A stretch of 26,669 nucleotides of DNA from a virus, in IMG/VR virus record IMGVR_UViG_3300024529_000013, positions 1 through 26,669 of that record, one strand, 5' to 3'. Position numbers and translations under genes: made by a program. Position 1 is the first letter of the stretch, and every line of letters begins with the position of its first letter. Shown here in pieces: positions 8,255 to 16,093 of the stretch. The notes below the pieces were generated by a model that saw only the letters and a list, made by a program, of their open reading frames with translations, ran no database searches and was not told the DNA's origin.

Positions 8255-8424
8255 TATAATAGATTAGATTTGGCTACATTAAGTGTATTAGTTAAACTAT
8301 TGCTTGATGTATTAATCTTACTATTGTATTCTGTAAGACACGTTTTATGAACAGTTTTTCCATCTTTAGCTTTAGTCTTTTGGCACCCGCAAGAGAAGCC
8401 TTTATTACAACTTGGACAATTCAT
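8254..8424 (-). CDS. 56-aa zinc-ribbon-like small protein
   Basis: The ATG at 8424 gives MNCPSCNKGFSCGCQKTK and ends NTLNVAKSNLL at a TAA that overlaps the next start (TAATG at 8254). Two CxxC-type pairs at the N-terminus (CPSC and CGC, with a further Cys in HKTCLTEYN) resemble a small metal-binding ribbon. The rest is polar and helical. It is 56 residues long and fills what would otherwise be a 180-nt gap. The leader TTAAAAAACCAATATATG is of the recurring AAACCAA type. It may be a structural metal-binding protein of the tail block; no biochemical role can be assigned. Confidence 0.75.
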   Translation of the reverse strand: MNCPSCNKGFSCGCQKTKAKDGKTVHKTCLTEYNSKINTSSNSLTNTLNVAKSNLL

Positions 8425-8435
8425 ATATTGGTTTT

Positions 8436-8993
8436 TTAACAGTTACTAGGTGATGTAGAACAAAGTATTTTTCTAAGTCTTTTCATTGCATAATTGTACA
8501 ATTCCATCCCTTTTCTAGGATTAATACAATATTCAACTTGAGCTTTGGCCGAATCAATTAAAGTTCTTATATAGTTAACTTCCTTGATTAGAGCTTCTTT
8601 TTCTGAAGAAGGTTCACAGGCAGCCAGGTTTAATCCACACAATACTTCGTAATATAAATTTAAAATTGATACTGTACGTAAATAATTATACTCTACATAT
8701 ACTTTATCATTTGGTGATAAACTATATCGGATGACATAAATTCCATCTGGAAGTGCCGCATTTTTAACACCACAATCTGTTGTTTGTATTTGTAGATCGC
8801 ATGCTGCTAAATTTAAATCAAAACCTGGAGTAACACTGATTAAAGCAGGGCTATTAAATCCGGGTGTAGTAATAAGAAGCTCTGGGCAATCTTTTGCAAT
8901 AACATCAGAATACTGACTTGTATCTCTTATAGATAAAATTTCACAGTTTCCAACAATAGGAATCTCCAAACTTAATATATGTTTCTCAGCCAT
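8436..8993 (-). CDS. Cys-containing virion/tail accessory protein, unknown
   Basis: A 185-aa protein in two parts. Residues 1-105 are mainly beta (HILSLEIPIVGNCEILSI through LPDGIYVIRYSLSPNDKVYV). Residues 105-180 are helical, with LNLYYEVLCGLN, then LIKEVNYIRTLIDSAKAQVE and GMELYNYAMKRLRKILC. The layout is one I recall from marine Bacteroidetes phage tail regions, with no assigned function. Seven or more cysteines are spread along it, as in its neighbours. It is the first gene after the promoter-like motif at 9013-9037 and the terminator of the 490-aa gene, so it probably begins a new transcript. A role as adaptor for the larger tail proteins is plausible but unproven. Confidence 0.7.
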   Translation of the reverse strand: MAEKHILSLEIPIVGNCEILSIRDTSQYSDVIAKDCPELLITTPGFNSPALISVTPGFDLNLAACDLQIQTTDCGVKNAALPDGIYVIRYSLSPNDKVYVEYNYLRTVSILNLYYEVLCGLNLAACEPSSEKEALIKEVNYIRTLIDSAKAQVEYCINPRKGMELYNYAMKRLRKILCSTSPSNC

Positions 8994-9012
8994 GAAATAA
9001 AATTATTTACGC

Positions 9013-9037
9013 TTACAATTATAATATACAAAAAAAC
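9013..9037 (-). promoter_or_regulatory. Putative A/T-rich promoter before the 185-aa gene
   Basis: On the minus strand: T-run, GTATATTATAATTGTAA. It is nearly the same as the motif at 2479-2503 and lies just after the terminator at 9045-9085, as expected for the start of a new transcript. It is about 20-40 nt upstream of the ATG at 8993. Confidence 0.55.
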
Positions 9038-9044
9038 CTACAAT

Positions 9045-9085
9045 AAAAAAAGAAAGGTAGGATATAAAATCTTACCTTTCTTTTT
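9045..9085 (-). terminator. Rho-independent terminator after the 490-aa virion gene
   Basis: On the minus strand: AGAAAGGTA, a 13-nt loop region, then TACCTTTCT followed by a T-run. The stem is 9 bp and extends by A-T pairs. It lies 17 nt after the stop codon at 9102. Confidence 0.85.
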
Positions 9086-9101
9086 AAGTATAGTGTTAGG
9101 G

Positions 9102-10574
9102 TTACAGTCCTGTGTCAAGATCAACAGTATAGTTACCTACATTTGCACACTCTGTTTCAATTTCTCCCCAAAGCGTATCTAAGGCCGCAATAGCAGCTGC
9201 ATCACTAGATTTTGCAAATACTTGATATAAGTATTGGTCATTATCAAACACGCCACTTGGATTATTAAGACGAGGAACACTGTGTTGTAAATAGTAAACT
9301 ACATAAAGTGAATCTCTATCAACAGCAGATAAAATTGGATCAAATCCTTCAATTTCACGAATTCTTGCAGAATCACGGTTTCCTTGATTGTATGGGTTTT
9401 GACCATATCTTTCAGTCATTAATAAAGAACGCAATACAGTTTCACCTGATGTTTGTGCCATTTGTCCAGGAGTGTTAGTAGCAACACCACAATCATTACA
9501 AGAATCTCCTGTTTCGTCTAATGCTGAAACAATAATTGATACAGGTTCTTTTTCATAATGATCTCTAGTATCAAATGAACAATTTCCAAATTTAGTATCA
9601 ACGTATGCTCCAACTAAACAAACTTTAGCAGAAACTTGATCACCTACTGGATCAGTAGACGGTGTATATGTACCATCAAGAACTTCAGAAATAGTATAAA
9701 CTGTAATTGTACCAGCAACATTAACTTGCATACCATGACCGGCTGTAACTGTAAGAGTTGCAGTTTCATCATCAGATGCACCACCACCTTGTACAATTGT
9801 AATTACATCACCAGTAGTATATCCAGATCCTGGATTAGCTACAGTAACAGCTGTAACGTTACCGGTAGTAACAGTAATATCAACAGTTAAACCTGTACCA
9901 GTACCACCTGTAGTTGCAACACCAGTTGCAGTTGAATAACCTGTACCAACTACAGCACCTAAAGTAATTCCTGTAACACCAGGAGCTTCAGCAACAAATG
10001 GAGATACAATTGGATCAGCTAATACCATTTGCATAGAAGCAGCAAGAGCAACAGCAGGATCAAGATAAGTTTGTCCGTCTATACAACAAACAGCAGAGAT
10101 TGGTCCACCATTAGCAGCAGCATCCCCTGAACTATCTCCAATAGCGTAAGCATTGTGATTCAAAAAACGTAATGCAGGAGATCCTTTAACATCCAAACGT
10201 ACAAAAAGGTTTTCTCCACAAGGAGCACAATCTGAAGCTACTTCAAGACAAGCAGTTGCTTGCTTAGATTCAACAACAGCTGCTTTACCAAGTCGGCTAA
10301 TGTAGTTAAAGTTAATTCCTTTTGATTTGATAGATTCTTGGTATCCTCCATGTCCTGGGTTATTACCAATATTATCTGAAGTACGGAAGTTTCCGCCTAC
10401 TAGATAAGCTAAGTGTTTAGCAGTAGCAATATCAGCAGCAGCATCCACTTCCCAAGTTCTCCCATCTACAAGACCAAGTTGACCAGCAGTCAACGCGCTT
10501 GTAGCGGTGCCATCAGCAGGAGCAGCACCTACAGCTAAAAAGCTTTTTGCAAAAGCATGATTAAAATAAGCCAT
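9102..10574 (-). CDS. Major virion protein (tail or head surface) with inserted Gly/Thr-rich beta domain
   Basis: A 490-aa protein starting MAYFNHAFAKSFLAVGAAPA. I recall a marine-phage family with the start MAYFNHAF and the following GG(Y/F)QES-SKGIN block, linked to virion structure, but could not search for it. Residues about 198-290 form a Gly/Thr/Val-rich insert with GYSTATG, GSGYTTGDVITI and repeated TV strands, typical of a beta domain slotted into phage surface proteins. The rest carries cysteine pairs (CAPCG, CC, CNDCG) and a C-terminal region ending LDTLWGEIETECANVG. High expression is suggested by its own promoter motif, a leader with an inverted repeat and its own strong terminator. 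It could be a major tail protein or a second head protein. Confidence 0.75.
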   Translation of the reverse strand: MAYFNHAFAKSFLAVGAAPADGTATSALTAGQLGLVDGRTWEVDAAADIATAKHLAYLVGGNFRTSDNIGNNPGHGGYQESIKSKGINFNYISRLGKAAVVESKQATACLEVASDCAPCGENLFVRLDVKGSPALRFLNHNAYAIGDSSGDAAANGGPISAVCCIDGQTYLDPAVALAASMQMVLADPIVSPFVAEAPGVTGITLGAVVGTGYSTATGVATTGGTGTGLTVDITVTTGNVTAVTVANPGSGYTTGDVITIVQGGGASDDETATLTVTAGHGMQVNVAGTITVYTISEVLDGTYTPSTDPVGDQVSAKVCLVGAYVDTKFGNCSFDTRDHYEKEPVSIIVSALDETGDSCNDCGVATNTPGQMAQTSGETVLRSLLMTERYGQNPYNQGNRDSARIREIEGFDPILSAVDRDSLYVVYYLQHSVPRLNNPSGVFDNDQYLYQVFAKSSDAAAIAALDTLWGEIETECANVGNYTVDLDTGL

Positions 10575-10605
10575 TTTTTAAAATTTAAAAATTAGAAACA
10601 AAATT

Positions 10606-10620
10606 TGTCCACTTTGGACA
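10606..10620. repeat. Perfect inverted repeat TGTCCA-CTT-TGGACA in the leader of the 490-aa gene
   Basis: A 6-bp perfect inverted repeat with a 3-nt centre, directly beside the A/T promoter-like motif and about 35 nt upstream of the ATG at 10574. In RNA it forms a tight hairpin in the 5' leader, which could stabilise the transcript. In DNA it could be an operator. It is G+C-rich in a very A+T-rich spacer. Confidence 0.7.
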
Positions 10621-10636
10621 TATATAATATAATAAA
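10618..10636 (-). promoter_or_regulatory. Putative A/T-rich late promoter before the 490-aa gene
   Basis: On the minus strand: TTTATTATATTATATATGTC, nearly the same as the motifs at 8006-8024 and 16094-16110. It is 45-60 nt upstream of the ATG at 10574 and immediately upstream of the inverted repeat at 10606-10620, which would then lie at the start of the transcript. Confidence 0.55.
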
Positions 10637-10654
10637 AGTTTTTTATATAATCAA

Positions 10655-11041
10655 TTATCCAAGAAAAATTAATTTGTACTTGGTTTTATCAATTAAAGAT
10701 TTAATCACATCTAGTTCATTGATTATTTCTGAGTACATACATTCTTTTTGATAATTTGTTATAGCGGTATGTAATTTTCTTAAATACTCAATTGCATTTT
10801 CTGGAGTAGTAATAGGCACAACTTCTATTCTTGGATAGTCTAAAAGTTTTTCTGTAACACCTTGATATTGTTCTGCAACAGAATCAACTAAATCAGGTAA
10901 TTCATCATAAAAATCATTTAAGGCCATATGGGCCGAAAAACTTGTTGTCTTTAAATGGGTCATGTGAGTTTTTGTTGCACCATGCAATAACTCTGCAATT
11001 AAAGCACCCATCTTTGATGTTGTTCTTGAAATCTGTTTCAT
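10655..11041 (-). CDS. Dps/ferritin-like protein (DUF5856-type)
   Basis: A 128-aa, mostly helical protein. Residues 26-57 align without gaps to the ferroxidase segment of Dps: H26, H38, D53 and E57 have the spacing 12, 15, 4 found in E. coli Dps (H51, H63, D78, E82), and the local pattern DLVDSVAEQ resembles Dps DHLDTMAER. H29 is an alternative first ligand. The protein is shorter than Dps (about 160 aa) and lacks its basic tail. I recall such proteins in crAss-like phages as DUF5856. Proposed role: a ferritin-like helical bundle that binds iron, or a virion component with the old metal site retained. It starts 2 nt before the stop of the connector-like gene, in the same operon. Confidence 0.75.
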   Translation of the reverse strand: MKQISRTTSKMGALIAELLHGATKTHMTHLKTTSFSAHMALNDFYDELPDLVDSVAEQYQGVTEKLLDYPRIEVVPITTPENAIEYLRKLHTAITNYQKECMYSEIINELDVIKSLIDKTKYKLIFLG

Positions 11042-11043
11042 TG

Positions 11044-11751
11044 TTAGTTAGATCTTTCGGCAGCTTGTTGTTCACGCTGCGCTTGATTAAAGTTATCAAT
11101 ATCTCCTGCTATAATTGCAGCTGTTTCATCTAAAATTAATTCTACAATATCATCTTTAAATTCGGATTCTACATCTATTGTAGATACCACCCCTGTGTAT
11201 GGATTTAGAACACCGGTTATTTCAATATATCTAGGTCTTTTATAATATGTTAAAACGGGATCTACAATACTAAAATCCGCATTTCTATATATTCTTATTT
11301 TATTCCCTAGCATGGTAAAGAAAGTTTCGGCCCAATCATAATCAGGTCTTTTAAGAGCATCTCTTAAAACAAGATTAACATTCGCTTCTTCTGATAAATA
11401 AATAGACATTGGAAGGTTATTAGTACAGCATTCATTACTTGCATATGCACTAATTCTTTTGAATTCTAAATAATCTTCTGTTGGAAAATTATCTGATTCA
11501 AAATAATTATCCGTTTCTGTTCCTGTTAGTGGTAACTCCGTTAATAAAATTTGTAAGTCATCTATACGTCTTTTGGAAAACTCGTCTCCTTCTTTATAAA
11601 GATTCCCTCCGTGTAGCTGTCTTCTGCACCATTCTACGGCTGCTTTGTTAAAGGCTTCAATAATCTGCCACTTTTCAATGTTATCATAATCATTGCTGGC
11701 TATTTTATTTAACCTTTGTTTAAGTTTTATTTCAAGAGTAAAATTATTCAT
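11044..11751 (-). CDS. Putative head-tail connector / neck ring protein
   Basis: A 235-aa protein. I chose the ATG at 11751 (MNNFTLEIKLKQRLNKIAS) because it overlaps the upstream stop as TAATG; the frame extends 4 codons further only by using TTG. The N-terminus is helical (EKWQIIEAFNKAAVEWCRRQ). A middle block YLEFKRISAYASNECC, then PMSIYLSEEANVNLVLRD, then AETFFTMLGNKIRIYRNADF, is one I associate with Bacteroidetes-phage neck proteins. The C-terminus is helical (FKDDIVELILDETAAIIAGD). It lies after capsid and portal genes and before the tail genes, where connectors are expected. The precise ring position is unknown. Confidence 0.7.
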   Translation of the reverse strand: MNNFTLEIKLKQRLNKIASNDYDNIEKWQIIEAFNKAAVEWCRRQLHGGNLYKEGDEFSKRRIDDLQILLTELPLTGTETDNYFESDNFPTEDYLEFKRISAYASNECCTNNLPMSIYLSEEANVNLVLRDALKRPDYDWAETFFTMLGNKIRIYRNADFSIVDPVLTYYKRPRYIEITGVLNPYTGVVSTIDVESEFKDDIVELILDETAAIIAGDIDNFNQAQREQQAAERSN

Positions 11752-12767
11752 TATGAATTCCAATAAGGTTCAAGTTTATCTAATAGAGATTTAAGTATCT
11801 CATCATTTTCAGGATTGCTTAAAAACAATACAACTTCACTTGGTAGTTTACCTAATCTAATACTATTATCTAAAGGTTCAATATAACCATTTGATTTTAC
11901 TAAAATAAATCTGTAGAACATTGCATCTTTTACCAAAGCTCTAAGTTTTAAGTTTTTCATTGTGTCATCCGCAGCTTCAATGAAAGAATTGGCAGCACGT
12001 TTTTTACTAGTCTCCGTACCTTTACCATTAATGTAAGCATCCATATTTTCATATATGATATCTAGCGGAGTTGATTTGCTGTATTGAACACTATCTGCAT
12101 CAACAACTTTAGCAACATACATAAGTTTATTAGAATCCTTTGTATAAAGGTTTTCTAATTTATTGATAGCTTTATTTTTAAGTTTAGTATACTCAGTTCT
12201 TGTAGATACAGTTTCATCCATTTGGTCTAAGTAAAACTTTTTCATATTAACAGAGCTTCTCGCATCTTTTAATGATTTAGCAATCATAGAAAAACCACCT
12301 GCATTAATAGCATGAAGTTTAATTAAGTCATAAGGATCTGTATCAGGATCTAAAAAAACAGGATCATTACCACATCTAAGTTCTATTTTAGACCAGAACT
12401 TATCATTATCCGGTTTTAAAAGTTGTACTTTATTCCAAAAATCTTTATCTTCTGGATCAATAATATTTGCAGCAAGCTCTGCTTCTAATTGTGCTACAAC
12501 ACGTCTTATATCTTTTACTTTTGATTCTTTTTCCGCAGGACTTAATCTTTTTATTTCTGGAGCAAATTCATTTAATCCTGTAACATATCTTTTAATACCG
12601 TTTAATTCTAAACATGCTAAAGATTCTTGGTGCCACACACCGTCATGAAGCGCCATGCCATATTGCTCTAATCCCATATTTTCTCTATCAGGATTAAAAA
12701 ATGGCCTAATGGCAATAGATGAATTTTTTGTTTGTTGGTACTTTTCTACAATAGTGTAATTTTCCAT
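11751..12767 (-). CDS. Virion-module protein of unknown function
   Basis: A 338-aa soluble protein, mixed at the N-terminus (SIAIRPFFNPDRENMGLEQY, with a W/H-rich ALHDGVWHQESLACLELNG) and then largely helical, with charged stretches such as LSPAEKESKVKDIRRVVAQL and KLKNKAINKLENLYTK. No catalytic or binding motif is seen. It overlaps the connector gene by TAATG and is the first gene downstream of the hairpin at 12843-12871; its leader has the AAAACCAA element. The place between capsid and connector genes suggests a head-completion or inner-virion protein, which is inference from position only. Confidence 0.7.
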   Translation of the reverse strand: MENYTIVEKYQQTKNSSIAIRPFFNPDRENMGLEQYGMALHDGVWHQESLACLELNGIKRYVTGLNEFAPEIKRLSPAEKESKVKDIRRVVAQLEAELAANIIDPEDKDFWNKVQLLKPDNDKFWSKIELRCGNDPVFLDPDTDPYDLIKLHAINAGGFSMIAKSLKDARSSVNMKKFYLDQMDETVSTRTEYTKLKNKAINKLENLYTKDSNKLMYVAKVVDADSVQYSKSTPLDIIYENMDAYINGKGTETSKKRAANSFIEAADDTMKNLKLRALVKDAMFYRFILVKSNGYIEPLDNSIRLGKLPSEVVLFLSNPENDEILKSLLDKLEPYWNS

Positions 12768-12842
12768 TTGTTTATTGGTTTTTAATTATTAATTATTACT
12801 CAAAAATACATAATTATGTACAATATTAATTAATATTTCTAA

Positions 12843-12871
12843 AGTCAGGCATGACCTGACTAAGTTTTTTT
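12843..12871. terminator. Strong hairpin with T-run on the plus strand
   Basis: The plus strand reads AGTCAGG-CATGA-CCTGACT, then AAG and seven T's, which is a good rho-independent terminator for plus-strand transcripts. On the minus strand, where the genes are, the same stem lies about 12 nt after the stop at 12877 but has no T-run after it (TTAGAAAT). It may block antisense transcription or protect the 3' end of the 64-aa gene's mRNA. Confidence 0.6.
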
Positions 12872-12876
12872 GAGTA

Positions 12877-13071
12877 TTATGCTGTAACAATTTTCACTGC
12901 TCCAGTTGTAGTATATAAATCTCCAACATTTAAACCAGCAGCTACAGCAGCAGCATTATTAGCAAATTCACGTAAATCTAAACCGCTCCCTTTAGATGCA
13001 ACAACTTTAGATGTATTAGAATTTGTAAACTCTGTTACTTTCTTACCTGGACTTTTTTTATAAATTGACAT
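12877..13071 (-). CDS. Small virion-associated protein (head decoration or fibre-like)
   Basis: A 64-aa protein right after the major capsid gene. The N-terminus is basic (SIYKKSPGKKVTEF). The C-terminus, AAAVAAGLNVGDLYTTTGA followed by VKIVTA, is a short motif (A-x-GL-x-x-G-x-LY-x-T-x-G-x-x-K-x-V) that I recall at the ends of various phage head fibre and virion proteins, where it may help trimerise or attach. It stands between two terminator-like hairpins (13092-13118 upstream, 12843-12871 downstream) and so can be produced in an amount different from the capsid protein. Alternatives: an unknown peptide tag or scaffold-derived remnant. Assignment is moderate. Confidence 0.6.
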   Translation of the reverse strand: MSIYKKSPGKKVTEFTNSNTSKVVASKGSGLDLREFANNAAAVAAGLNVGDLYTTTGAVKIVTA

Positions 13072-13091
13072 AGTTAAAGTTTTAAAAGATT

Positions 13092-13118
13092 AAAAATAGG
13101 GGAGGAAACCCTCCCCTT
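13092..13118 (-). terminator. Rho-independent terminator after the major capsid gene
   Basis: On the minus strand: AGGGGAGG, loop GTTT, CCTCCCCT, then ATTTTTAAT. The 8-bp stem is very G+C-rich for this genome. It starts about 14 nt after the stop codon of the capsid gene at 13132. Confidence 0.9.
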
Positions 13119-13131
13119 ATTTTATTTATTC

Positions 13132-14751
13132 TTAGAATGATCCTCCAGTAACTGGGTTTCTCATTACAATTTTAAGAACTTTAGTCGGATCTTTTACCCA
13201 AATTGCAGGCATTACTTGACTCATATATACACGGTATCCGTTAAAGTTACCTGTAGAAGCAAATCCTTGAGTACGACCCATATAGTCCATTGTACCATTT
13301 TGGTAGAACCACTTAAGTTGATTATCCCATGATAATTTCAACAAGTGAATGTTATCATTTCCATTGTCAGTTACATCAAAAATGATAAAGCTAAATGAGC
13401 TAAGAGGACGTCCATCAATCAATGGATTCTCAATATCATTTGTATGTAAGTTATCAAATGCAGGATTAAGAACAAACTTAACATTAGCTAAGAATGGAAT
13501 AGTAAAGCTTGTATAAGCAAAACCAAAATCAAGATCCATTCCTTTACCTGTTACAGCTCCAATATCACTAGCATTTTGTACTAAACCTGAACCGTATACT
13601 TCGTTTGCAATTGCTTTGTTAATTAATTGCATACCACCAATACCTGTTTGTACAATAAGTTGACGTTTTGGATCTGGCCCTTTGAATTCAACTTTACCTT
13701 GATAAAAGTTATATAATTCAGATTTGAACATATCAAGAGTGAAAGAAGATTTGTTAAACACTCGTTTAAATGAGTTATCTAACTGTCCCCAAAGACCAAC
13801 AGATAATCTAATATCATCTGGACCATCTTGTTTAACTCGTCCACCTTTACCCCACATTAAGTAAGTTTCAATATCATTTGCAATTTTAGATAAATGCGCG
13901 GCTTCCATGTTTGTGATGAAAGTTTTAGATAAAGTTCCATTTTCATAAGCATCTCTAGCACCTGCTTTACCCATACTTGCAACTAATTCTTCAATAGAAG
14001 AAACAGAAGGATTGTTAGGATCTTGGTTAAAGTTTCTCCAAATTTCAGTTACTGGAACCTCACCATCAGTATTTAATCCACCTTTCATCATCAACTCTGC
14101 ACGAGAAGAAATTGAATAATGAACATGAGCTTCTGCTCCACCAACAAAGTTATAGAACTCACGGAATCCAGATGAAGTTTCAATATCAGAGAATCTTTCA
14201 CCATACTCTCCACGAGCAGAACCTTTTCTAAAATACTTTGTTCCAGGAACTAAATATAAAGAAGCATCTAAAGTAGCAGTACTGCTATTATTTACTAACT
14301 GAACTGTATAGATAAAACCATCACCAGCAGGAATAATGTCTTCTGCAGTAATGTAAAGTTCAAGACCATTATACTTATCATAAGTGATAATATCACCATG
14401 ACCAAATGATCTTTTAGAAAGCTTAATTCTAAAAGTGGTACCATCAGTACCAAGATTATTTGAAGCTTCAATATTAGAAACAATAAATGGAAGATCTTGC
14501 GCAATTGGAGTTTGCCACTTATACTCACCACGAGCATTGTCTACCATAATTGTATTTTTTCCACCAAATGAAGCCATTTGATAGAGGGGCATTTCAACTT
14601 TTTGAGTCATTGCCCATAAATCAACCGGTCCCATATCCATAGGTTCGCTAGAACCTAACATTTGAGACAAGTGATAAGAATCAACATGAGAGGATGCCTT
14701 ATAGGTTGTATCTCTCAGGAAAATCCCATTGTTTAAAACTGGAGTTGCCAT
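13132..14751 (-). CDS. Major capsid protein (HK97-fold candidate)
   Basis: A 539-aa protein. Its position (portal, acidic scaffold-like gene, this gene, strong terminator) and size match the major capsid protein of crAss-like and related Bacteroidetes phages. Residues 20-40 (SSHVDSYHLSQMLGSSEPMD) and the later stretch VPGTKYFRKGSARGEYGERF are features I would expect in that family. The sequence is rich in beta and alpha elements with no membrane segment, and the final part contains RVYMSQVMPAIWVKDPTKV. There is no separate protease domain. The ATG is at 14751, 36 nt downstream of the scaffold-like gene. The HK97 fold itself cannot be demonstrated without structure comparison. Confidence 0.85.
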   Translation of the reverse strand: MATPVLNNGIFLRDTTYKASSHVDSYHLSQMLGSSEPMDMGPVDLWAMTQKVEMPLYQMASFGGKNTIMVDNARGEYKWQTPIAQDLPFIVSNIEASNNLGTDGTTFRIKLSKRSFGHGDIITYDKYNGLELYITAEDIIPAGDGFIYTVQLVNNSSTATLDASLYLVPGTKYFRKGSARGEYGERFSDIETSSGFREFYNFVGGAEAHVHYSISSRAELMMKGGLNTDGEVPVTEIWRNFNQDPNNPSVSSIEELVASMGKAGARDAYENGTLSKTFITNMEAAHLSKIANDIETYLMWGKGGRVKQDGPDDIRLSVGLWGQLDNSFKRVFNKSSFTLDMFKSELYNFYQGKVEFKGPDPKRQLIVQTGIGGMQLINKAIANEVYGSGLVQNASDIGAVTGKGMDLDFGFAYTSFTIPFLANVKFVLNPAFDNLHTNDIENPLIDGRPLSSFSFIIFDVTDNGNDNIHLLKLSWDNQLKWFYQNGTMDYMGRTQGFASTGNFNGYRVYMSQVMPAIWVKDPTKVLKIVMRNPVTGGSF

Positions 14752-14787
14752 AATTAATTTGTGTTTATTTGTTTATATAATTGATTG

Positions 14788-16065
14788 TTAAAATCTTTTA
14801 AAAATATTGGATGGTTTTGGAATTTTTCTTCTTTGTGGTTTTGATTCTTTTTCTTTTTCAGCTACACCTAATGAAGAGCTTCCTTTATCAGCTTGCTCCA
14901 TTTTAAGTTTTCTAACTGTTTTTTCAGTATTTTGTTTTGCACCAATTTCCATAATTTTAGCTTTGTAATCTTTTGGATCCGCTAATAACCAAAGTGCTTC
15001 TGAAATTAATGCATAGTTAGGCTCTTGAAATTGATATTTTTCTAATAAGTGTCCTAATAAATTTGTATTCTTACCACTAACAGAAGGATATGCAGGTTGA
15101 ACTAAACCATTATATAATAATGATTGTGTTTTTTTATCTATTTTCATATCACCTAATGATCCATCTTTTAATGTATTATAAACATTATTCATGTATTGTT
15201 TAGATGCTTCTGCTTGTTGAGCTTGTTTTAATTGTTGTTCTTGTAACTTTTTGGCTAGAAGCTTTTCTTGCATTGCGTCTAATTTAGGTTTAAACTTCAT
15301 TGCCTGTTGTTCCAGTTTACCTAAATCTTTCCAAAGTTCAATTTCTTCTAAAATTTCTTCAGGTGTACCATAACCAGTATTTGTTAAATACTCACGTATA
15401 ATTCCTTCTTGTCCTGATTCAGTTGAAACATCAAGCTCAAAAGTTTCTTCAGCTTGTGCTAAACTTTTAAATAAACTTTTAAGATCTGTACCTCCATCAG
15501 CAACATACTGAGCTGCAACTTTTAGTTCATTAGGAAGTGCATCAAAAAATTGTTTAGGTGTTTCACGTCTAACTTGATTTTTTATTTCTTCCATGTTTGC
15601 CTCAAGAAGCTCTTCAATATCTTTTGCAGAATATTCATTTAAAGGTTTATCATCATCAAAAGCAAAAATTTTTTCTGCTTTTACCATTTTATTTATAACA
15701 TCTGCAAAGCCGTCAATAGATTTTCTACCTCTAGTTTTAGTTTTTTCATTATCATCATCATTATCATCATCATCAAAATCCAATGCACCTAAAATATCTT
15801 CCGCTGCTTTTTTATCATCCTCATTTAAATCTAAAGATGATAGCTGTGTTTCATCATTCTCATCTTCAGGTTCATCATTTAAATTTTTATTTTCAGGAGA
15901 TTCCGCAAATGAAAAATCAACATTTTGATTAGGTCTTTCAAAAATATTTGGTTTTTTATTTTCTTCAGGTAAAGTTATATTATCCACTCCCGCGCCAAAC
16001 ACTTCATCAATATCAATGTCTATTTTTTCTACGGTGGTGTTTTCCATGTTTTGTGTGTTACTCAT
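14788..16065 (-). CDS. Acidic scaffolding-like protein
   Basis: A 425-aa protein between portal and capsid genes. Residues 1-110 are very acidic, ending in a polyaspartate stretch (DFDDDDNDDDNEK). Residues 115-180 are mixed. Residues about 240-300 form a long Lys/Gln/Ala coiled coil (KPKLDAMQEKLLAKKLQEQQ). The C-terminus is strongly basic (KPQRRKIPKPSNIFKRF), typical of the capsid-binding end of scaffolds. Scaffolds guide capsid assembly and are then removed or cleaved. No protease motif is recognised. It has its own promoter-like motif at 16094-16110 and the leader AAAACCAAATATT. A head-tail or inner-head protein is a less likely alternative. Confidence 0.8.
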   Translation of the reverse strand: MSNTQNMENTTVEKIDIDIDEVFGAGVDNITLPEENKKPNIFERPNQNVDFSFAESPENKNLNDEPEDENDETQLSSLDLNEDDKKAAEDILGALDFDDDDNDDDNEKTKTRGRKSIDGFADVINKMVKAEKIFAFDDDKPLNEYSAKDIEELLEANMEEIKNQVRRETPKQFFDALPNELKVAAQYVADGGTDLKSLFKSLAQAEETFELDVSTESGQEGIIREYLTNTGYGTPEEILEEIELWKDLGKLEQQAMKFKPKLDAMQEKLLAKKLQEQQLKQAQQAEASKQYMNNVYNTLKDGSLGDMKIDKKTQSLLYNGLVQPAYPSVSGKNTNLLGHLLEKYQFQEPNYALISEALWLLADPKDYKAKIMEIGAKQNTEKTVRKLKMEQADKGSSSLGVAEKEKESKPQRRKIPKPSNIFKRF

Positions 16066-16093
16066 AATATTTGGTTTTTAATTTAATTAAGCT

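Noticed and set aside
9636-9890. 84-aa plus-strand frame rich in Ser, Asn and Cys
   Set aside because: It mirrors the repetitive Gly/Thr insert of the 490-aa gene; no independent signals.
14295-14537. 80-aa Leu-rich minus-strand frame that could look like a holin
   Set aside because: It lies wholly inside the capsid gene in another frame, far from the endolysin, with no leader.
15593-15928. 111-aa plus-strand open frame
   Set aside because: Serine-rich shadow of the acidic Asp/Glu-rich part of the scaffold-like gene on the opposite strand.
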